Source of the DNA: Drechslerella dactyloides
Taxonomy: Eukaryota; Ascomycota; Orbiliomycetes; Orbiliales; Orbiliaceae
NCBI GenBank assembly: GCA_020064725.1
Contig: JAGTWJ010000001.1
Coordinates: 3,286,001-3,350,000, forward strand
Reading direction: 5' to 3'
DNA length: 64,000 bases
In this document: positions 57,701-64,000 of the stretch, piece after piece
Numbering within the stretch: position 1 is the first letter of the stretch
Layout of the letters: the number at the start of each line of letters is the position of its first letter
Notes under the pieces: generated by a model
Database searches by the model: none
Told to the model about the DNA's origin: nothing
Seen by the model: the letters and a program-made list of their open reading frames with translations, nothing else
Position numbers and translations under genes: made by a program

Positions 57701-58611
57701 TAGAAGAAGAATTCCTCTAGTGGAGGCGCGTGCTGTTAGATACCGAGTGGCTGGAGAGTGTTCACATTGTGGTACTATCTACTTACGCAGGATCTCGTCC
57801 CACCCCATCTCCTCCCACTGGCGGTGCGGGAGCTCGTCTTCCAGCTCTAGAGGGATATCTATGTCAGCATGCTGTCCGAATAGCCGAATCATCGGGGAAA
57901 TTATCGAATATTTGTTGGGTCGTGGACTTACCCTCCTCGATCTCCCTCGCCATCTTCTGAGCCTTCGGCATATCGAAGGCGAATGCCCTCGACATCTCCT
58001 CGGTCCATTCGATGACCCCCGGCCCCGCCCGCTGTCTCTCCTATACGAGTGCATCACGCGAGTCAGCAATCCGGTTCGAGATACTTATCCGCCAACGACG
58101 ACGATTTGCAGGGGAAATGTTCAAGAATGGATGGTTGATATATGCTTACCTGCCTTGCGGCCTTTCTCTTCCTGCCCTCCGGATGGAGGGGGTTCCGGAA
58201 CCTCCCACCCGCACCGGGAAGCTCCCATCGCCTGTGGCCAGCCAGGCCGCCCGCCAGCTCCTCGGCCCGCTGCCTACCGATCCGCCTCTTCGCCTTCCGC
58301 AGCACCAGGTGCTTCCTTGCCAGGAGCAGCAGGGAGGAGGTTTCCCTCCCCCGTGCTGCTCCGGCCGGTCGCTCCCTGGCCTGCCCCCCTTTGCGCGACA
58401 TCGCCTTGACGACGAACGCTGCCGGTGCCGCAAGCTTGATGGCGGACTTTTTGACGAACTTGACGCACTTGGCGATGCGGCCCTTCTTGTGCGACGATCC
58501 CGCAGGGAACTCGCCGCCAAGCGGGCCGCCGCCGGACTCTGAGTTCTCGAATCGCATGTTGGGAGGTGTGGGGGGAAAGGAGAAATTGTTTTTGAAAGAT
58601 CCACTCGACAT
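54775..58611 (-). CDS. Large mostly disordered protein of unknown function (1190 aa)
   Basis: Four exons: 58611-58150, 58040-57932, 57846-57787, 57716-54775, phase-consistent. The last acceptor was chosen to complete the split codon and give GWDEIL/QEFFFYRSVSKF. Residues 1-154 are basic (Lys/Arg-rich: SSHKKGRIAKCVKFVKKSAI, RKHLVLRKAKRRIGRQRAEE). About 155-240 is the only compact-looking stretch (WTEEMSRAFAFDMPKAQKMA; PHRQWEEMGWDEIL; FQAVTGTKVDAPMFFAM). The remainder is acidic and low-complexity, with a Gln/Arg-rich helix (RYKQRIQQQHIMRQHYLRRQ) and acidic Ser-rich segments. There is no signal peptide, transmembrane helix or recognised domain. The composition suits a nuclear or scaffold protein, but this is inference. 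The single-exon 2.9-kb frame makes it very likely real. Confidence 0.8.
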
Positions 58612-59693
58612 CGTGGGAGAAGAAGAAGGAAGATCAAAAAGCGGAAGACTAGCGGGAAGACAGGGCAGAAGACCTATCGATACTCAGCGGGATGGAGATG
58701 GAACGCTGACTGCTGTTGGACAATCGATCGAGAGCGGTTGGCGGAGCGGAGAGAAAGAGGCAGTCACGATACAACCAAAAGCTCTACGGCAATGCGAGCG
58801 GAAGTGCAAGCAGCAGTACAAGAGAGCAGAATTGAATCAAAGAAGGCCTCAGACAGACGACAGCAGCTTTGTGAATGGCAGCGGATAGCTGGACAGACAA
58901 GCAGCGTTTGATGGATCGATGGGAGTCGACGGCGATGACAATTCGATGGCGATGGTGGTGAGAAGGGAGGGAGGAAGCAAAATTACTGAAACGGAGGCCA
59001 ATTTATTGCAGCAGTGCTGACAGAATTTTTTGCGTCGCTGCGAAAATGCTGCCAGCCCTGCTGAAAGCAGTCACAGCGTGCTGCTGGGCTACTCAGCACC
59101 ATCTACAGCTTCGAGCACCTTCTACAGGGTTATTCTGGTGGCTTTGGATCTCTCTACACATGCTATCAAGCTTGTTGGCAGATTGTCACGCTTGGAAAAC
59201 TTTCCCGTCGGCTATGGGCATTCTCACGATCATCGTGTTATGGCATCTGTGCGCATAGGAGACATCACGGCTTCGTTTTCGCGTTCACCAAAGCTTTTTT
59301 TCGATGCAATCGGCAAGCTCTACGTCGGATATCGAGATCCTGGGGCCCTCCAGAGCGAAGACCTTTTGTATAACAGACCCTGGAGACAAAATTGAAGGCT
59401 GAGATGCAATTAATCGTAGCGGAAATTCATGTCATTGATGGTGCACTAATCATAAACCCTTTGTCCTCCCTCGCCGCGATCATAATAATCCTAAGTACAG
59501 CCCCGAGATACCCGAAATATGCAACCGAAAGAGTATCACTAAACCAATACAAGCAAAGAAAATCCAGAAACATCATAGTCATAATCGCCCATGAATCGCA
59601 AGGGTCGTAAGGTAACATCAGTATAGGTGACGAATACAGGAGGATAGTAGGAGAAAAGTAAGCAGACACGTGTAGGTCAATCTATCCAGCCAC
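58612..59693. other. Intergenic, nothing supported
   Basis: 1.1 kb: the promoter of the large disordered-protein gene and the 3' flank of the Ser/Thr-rich membrane gene. Only chance frames. Confidence 0.5.
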
Positions 59694-61788
59694 CTAGCGG
59701 GCGTGGATGAAGCTGTGGTGGCGCTCGGAAGTACCTTCGAGCTCATAGAAACCTCCGGAACGAACGCCTGTGACGGGACCGTTGCCACCACCTTGCTCCA
59801 GGTCCCAGTTGGCGTGTTCAATCTGATCATCAAATGCGTCAGGGTCTTCCATGAAAACTGAGAGTGGGATTCCTATTGACGAGCCGGCGTTGCAGCAGAT
59901 CGCGTACCCGCAGTCAGCACAACATGCACACACGAATACTCAAAAGTTTGAGAGCGGGGATGTCGATTCGAATTCATCAGGGCTGCAACTTACCTTGAGG
60001 TCTCTCCTCCGGCTCGGGGTCCATATCAGTGATCGCTAACCCGATCGAGTTCTCATCGATGTTCTCAAACCCTGCCTCGGCGACGATGTAGCCTGCCTCG
60101 AGATCTTCATCTTCATATGCATAGGAGATATCCGCCCCATCGTGGCGGTAACCGCCAGACTCGCGGTGGATGTCGCCGGTTCGTAGAATATCCCTGTCCA
60201 AATCCCTGTGAGTATCCTCAACCTCCGAGAGGACCGAAAGACGAGTAACGTTCTCAGCAGGGGCCAGCACGTGGTTGTTCTCGTTATCTGCAGCGGGTGT
60301 TGAAGCCGACGCAGCGCCACCACCGGTCCCTGATCGGGCGCTCTCGGACGGAAGTTGCTTTAGCTCTGTAGGGCTTCCCTTGTCGCGTGGATCGAACCAG
60401 ACGGGGGAGTTGATTTGGTTGCGGGCGTTGGCCGCCGCCGCCGCAGCTCGGCGTGCTTGCCTTCTGTGCGCGCGGGCGGCGAGAGCCATCTTGCGCTCCA
60501 TGCGCTTGTGACGGAACCAGCAGCAGAGGATACAGAGGATCCCCACGCCAATGATTGCTGCGAACGTTCCGATGATGACGCCTGGGCTTGCCGCGAGGCC
60601 GTTGAATTGCTGCTCGGGAGTATGAACGCCTATCGATCGATTGATAGGACATGTCAGCACGAACGTTGAAGCCGTAAAACATCACGCCATGTATATGAAG
60701 TATGACTTATGTTCTATACGAGATGGGTCAACGGAGCACTCACCACCGGTTTCAAGAGGACTGGCGCTCTCAGATGTCAAAAGAGGGCCAACAGGGAACG
60801 GGACGTTGGCTGGAGGAGTCTCAGCTGGACGGGTAAAGGCGACGACACGAGTCTCGCTAGTCGATGTTTCGCTGGCCGATGTTTCGCTGGCCGATGTTTC
60901 GCTGGCCAATATTTCGCTGGTCGACATCTCGGTCGGAGTTGGGGACGGTGCAGTAGACGTGACCACCTTCGTAACAATGATTGGGCCATGGCTGGTGGTC
61001 GAGCGGTGGGAAGTGATGAACGTGGTCGGAACCTGAGTGGAATACTTGGTACTGACGATCGACGTCGACGTCGACGTGGCCGAGCTGATGGCAGTCTTGT
61101 GAGCCGACGTTGCCTTAGAGGTCGTAGAGATCGCGGGAGGCGATGGGGTCTCAATCGGCCCGAGAACCTTCTGAGTCTTGACGTGCGGAACGAGGATGAC
61201 AACTCGCCCGCCGGTGGTGACGGTAACAGCCTGTGGAGCAGCCATGACGATCACAGGCAGAAAACAAGGAGGAAAGAAGAGATATTGAGGTAAGTCAGCT
61301 TAATGCCTCTCTCACTAGTTCTTAAAGTCTCCTGGGTCCTTGGAAGACGGTAAGTATGGATTGAGCAGGAGAATCGAGCGTCAAAAGTCGAAGAGAGTTC
61401 GCGATCGATAGACACGATAGCTTGACGATAGTCGACAACAAGAGCAAGGTTCGGTAGAGCAGTAAACAACAACAGGCGTGGATTCTATTACTCGAACAAT
61501 CGATGGGATATCCAGTTAGCAATGCATTCAGCGATGCAATCAAGATATCTCGAGTATCGAGTCCAGCAGCTCACTTACTTGGAAGGGGTTAGTAATCAGG
61601 AGTGATGAAGATGGTAAGGTTGAGAAGGCGTCAAGATGGTCGGCGCGACAACTTTTTGTGGCAGAGCTATAAACACGGGCAAGCAACGTCTGCCGAGCAG
61701 AAGTAGGGCTAGAAGCCTGGGAAAGCTGTCGACGCTCGGCGTGGCTGCTATAGGGCATCACCATCAACGCCACAGCAGTCACTAGCAT
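59694..61788 (-). CDS. Ser/Thr-rich single-pass cell-surface protein (503 aa)
   Basis: A probable type I membrane protein. Proposed exons: 61788-61579, 61230-60744, 60629-59994, 59872-59694. The first exon is inferred. It starts with a signal peptide (MLVTAVALMVMPYSSHA), ends ...ITNPFQ at a GTAAGT donor, and joins in phase to AVTVTTGGRVVILVPHVKTQ after a 348-nt intron with a good pyrimidine tract. A shorter alternative starts at the ATG at 61245 but would lack any leader. An extracellular Ser/Thr-rich stalk contains a repeated SETSA unit. One transmembrane helix follows (PGVIIGTFAAIIGVGILCIL, then CCWFRHKRMERKM). The cytosolic tail of about 230 residues is acidic and ends YELEGTSERHHSFIHAR. 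The architecture resembles fungal Mid2/Wsc-like sensors, without a recognised ectodomain. The neighbouring GH16 gene suggests cell-wall biology. Confidence 0.78.
60851..60925 (-). repeat. 15-bp coding minisatellite (about five copies)
   Basis: Five tandem copies of a 15-nt unit (plus-strand GTTTCGCTGGCCGAT; three near-exact, two diverged) inside the Ser/Thr-rich surface protein. They encode a repeated SETSA-type pentapeptide. The copy number probably varies between strains. Confidence 0.85.
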
Positions 61789-62494
61789 ATAGCCAATAGC
61801 ATTTCACGAATTCTGCTAAGAATTACTGCACATAGCAGACAGGCAGTCCCAACAAGCCCCCCATGGGAGACCTGGGGAAAGCCTTCATTATATACCCTCA
61901 ACTAAGTACTTACTTACTTACACCTAAGTAAGGACTTACTTGTACATCATATTCCCACATATTTTACACACCTTTGAGCTCATCTACATCGATGATACCC
62001 TTCCTCTAATATATTTATACTGCACGAGTCGACTCTCCTTTCCCTTAACTTTCTCTGGCCTCTCTCCATATTACAGACCTGTGTTGGCCGCTGTTGCAAT
62101 TTCAGTGGTGACACAGCGCGTGGCTGCCATCCCGCTGGCGTACTTTTCATCATCATCCCCAATCAGGCAGTCAACAACACAAGCTTTGCCGCGATTCATG
62201 GCAAAACAGCCCAGTCTCAACTTGTAACCGACATGACATGGAACCAGATCAAGATGAGCACCAGGACCGGGTTCCAGTCTGCTTATGAAATGAAAAGAAT
62301 ACTTTGCAAGCAAGCAAGTGAATTATCTCTAGAATAATTAAAAATCCGAATCTAAACCGGAGTATGTACACTCGATAACGCCTCAAGGTAAACTATGTAA
62401 CTCTATTACTGTTGACGGGCGACTCGCGTCCGCTGAATTATAACTCATAGCCAGTATGAACAGGAATCAAAGCCCTACGGTAAATGGCGAAAAC
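61789..62494. other. Intergenic between surface-protein start and GH16 3' end
   Basis: 706 bp. Contains a CTTA-type repeat with inverted copies at 61903-61945, in the presumed promoter of the surface-protein gene. No gene is supported. Confidence 0.5.
61903..61945. repeat. TACTTACTTA repeat with inverted copies
   Basis: A run of ACTTACTTACTTA followed by the inverted form CTAAGTAAGGACTTACTT. It could form a hairpin or be a clustered binding site. It lies about 115-155 bp upstream of the surface-protein ATG. Confidence 0.5.
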
Positions 62495-63582
62495 CTAGAA
62501 CTTGTTGTAGACAGCGACATAGTCGACTTCCATGCCCAATCCAGAAGTCGTGTTTGCAACCGGGGTATCCATCTTTGCGATCGCATTAGGGAACCCGCCG
62601 CCCATAGCGACATTGAACAGGATGAAGAACGGCTTGTGCACCAGCGCCTCCCAGGCCTACGATACAAAATCACACTCGTTAGCAAAGGTTATACTCAACA
62701 TGGGACAACGTGGTAGAGGAGTGGAGGTTTACGCACAGTCTGGTTGGCAATGTCGGAGCCCTTGATCTTGTGGTACTGCTGCCCGTTGACCGACCAGGCG
62801 AGGAATTCGTTCTGCCACTGGGGTGCAGCAGTGCGGTCGATCATGAGGGAGTACTTGTTGAATGTGCCGCGGGTAATCTTGGTCTCGCTGCCCCTGCCAA
62901 TTGGCTCGTTACCTGCAATCAATCACCTCGTTAGCCCCATCCGGTACCGAGTACGGTGTATGCTTAGTGAATACTTACAAGGCCCGCCAGGGAAGGTCCC
63001 GCAATGCAACGTTCCAACAATCGTATCACCACCGTTTACCGCCTCCATGACATCCCACTCGCCGATACCTGGCCAGCTCCAGGGGCCCTGGGTCCTGAAC
63101 GCCTTGCCCATAGCCCAGAAAGCTGCCCAGTGGCCGATTTGGTTACCGCCCTTCGGTAGCTTGATGTTCGCCTCCATGATCATCTGCCCGCGAGGCGTGC
63201 AGTTGAAGCCGTCACGGACGGTCTCAATGCGCGCGGACGACCATGTATTCGTTTTGGCATCATGCAGAGGGACGATGTTGAGCTTGCCCTCACTGGAGAC
63301 GAAGACATTGCGGCGGTCGGAGGTGTAAGTTTGGATTTCACCGGTGCCCCAGTTTTCCGGCCCGCCGGGGTACTTTTTGCCCAGGTCGAACTTCCAGGTG
63401 TTTGTGTCGAGGGCTGGTCCGCGCGAGAAGTCGTCGGCGAACGTCAGGCTGAAGCCTGCGGGGACTGGAACCGATGAGGCGGAGTTGTTGATAGCTCGCG
63501 GGGGAAGAATTGGCGGCAGCCGCGGGGGAAGAGCCGCGGCGAGAGAGAGAAGGGCGGGGAGAATGATTATTGAGGATAGCAT
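62495..63582 (-). CDS. Secreted GH16 beta-glucanase (313 aa)
   Basis: Cleaves beta-1,3(4)- or beta-1,3-glucan chains in fungal or plant cell walls. Three exons: 63582-62979, 62912-62737, 62656-62495; all phases match. A signal peptide (MLSSIIILPALLSLAAALP) is followed by a Pro-rich segment. The catalytic signature is GEWDVMEAVNG: nucleophile Glu175, assisting Asp177, acid/base Glu180 (ExDxxE form). Flanking family segments are present: PENWGTGEIQTYTSDRRNV, IGHWAAFWAMGKAF, and the C-terminal PFFILFNVAMGGGFPNAI and VDYVAVYNKF. The length is normal for a single-domain fungal GH16 endo-glucanase without anchor or binding module. Substrate preference (1,3 versus mixed-linkage) cannot be decided here. 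The promoter side contains TATATAAA about 200 nt upstream of the ATG. Confidence 0.92.
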
Positions 63583-64000
63583 TGTGGTCGATTAGTATTA
63601 CGATTGGCTATTGGTATAGCTGGAATGAAAGATCTATGGTATTCTGAGATAGTGACTGGATAGTATACTAGTACTGCAAATTTCCGGTAGAAAGGCCGAA
63701 GCAAGCTATTTGTAGGTATGTAACGATAGACGTGGGTGAGTTGTAGATGTCGAAGGCCAAATATGCAGGGCGCAGTCCCGTTTATATATTTCGGAGTCGG
63801 CGGGGCGATATCGGGGAGAAAGCAGACTCTGTGGCTTTCGCACCTAAGTGAGCATCGGATTGCAATGTTGCCCATCAATACCCATACGCGTACCTTCAAC
63901 AATCGAGCTTAGTGGTTACACATGGCGCAGACTCGCCCTGTAAGTCAGGAGGCGTTCCTGAATTTGATGAACGGCCGACAGGGGCTGGTAAAAAATCTTC
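63583..64000. other. GH16 promoter region, window end
   Basis: 418 bp upstream of the GH16 start, including the TATATAAA box at 63781-63788 on the minus strand. Nothing else is recognised before the window ends. Confidence 0.5.
63781..63788 (-). promoter_or_regulatory. TATA box of the GH16 gene
   Basis: TATATAAA on the minus strand, about 200 nt before the GH16 start codon. Position and sequence fit a core promoter. Confidence 0.5.

Noticed and set aside
61230..61245. ATG at 61245 as the start of the surface protein
   Set aside because: It would give a type I membrane protein with no signal peptide; an upstream exon with a leader joins in phase. Kept only as an alternative.
1..64000. Search for transposons, CRISPR arrays, phage or repeat-induced mutation tracts
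   Set aside because: No inverted terminal repeats, transposase or reverse-transcriptase frames, direct-repeat arrays or extended AT-biased blocks were visible.

Overview
The window comes from the nuclear genome of a filamentous ascomycete (Pezizomycotina). The evidence is short introns (mostly 45-110 nt) with GTATGT/GTAAGT-type donors and CTAAC-like branch sequences, two fungal Zn2Cys6 transcription factors, and typical fungal families: GH55, GH5 and GH16 glucanases, WSC proteins, a type III polyketide synthase, vanillyl-alcohol oxidase and NmrA-like proteins. I see no prokaryotic operons, CRISPR, rRNA, convincing tRNA or intact transposon. The species cannot be named from sequence alone. Exon boundaries were worked out by hand from splice consensus, frame continuity and family expectation; almost every internal junction is phase-consistent.

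Layout: 0-5 kb holds two orphan genes, one secreted and one with a C-terminal membrane anchor. 7-11 kb has a Zn2Cys6 regulator followed by a convergent NmrA-like gene. 14.6-19.8 kb has a secreted GH5 beta-1,6-glucanase, a fumarylacetoacetate-hydrolase-family enzyme, a secreted RNase T2 and a small membrane protein. 21-28.6 kb has a type III polyketide synthase facing a 14-exon GH55 glucanase with a long non-catalytic tail. 29.8-45.9 kb is the most pathway-like block: a C2H2+Zn2Cys6 regulator, a FAD aromatic monooxygenase, a vanillyl-alcohol oxidase, a divergent MFS transporter and a response-regulator protein without a kinase. 47-53.6 kb has a two-WSC-domain secreted protein and two Rossmann-fold reductases. 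54.8-63.6 kb has a 1190-residue disordered protein, a Ser/Thr-rich single-pass surface protein and a GH16 glucanase.

Two themes stand out. One is beta-glucan and cell-surface biology (GH5, GH55, GH16, WSC, Ser/Thr-rich membrane protein). The other is a candidate phenolic-catabolism cluster (regulator, monooxygenase, VAO, transporter), possibly linked to the response regulator and more loosely to the FAH-family enzyme. Points worth following up are a 10-nt microexon in the GH55 gene, a GC-AG first intron in the monooxygenase, the kinase-less receiver protein, and a first exon that gives the Ser/Thr-rich membrane protein its signal peptide.
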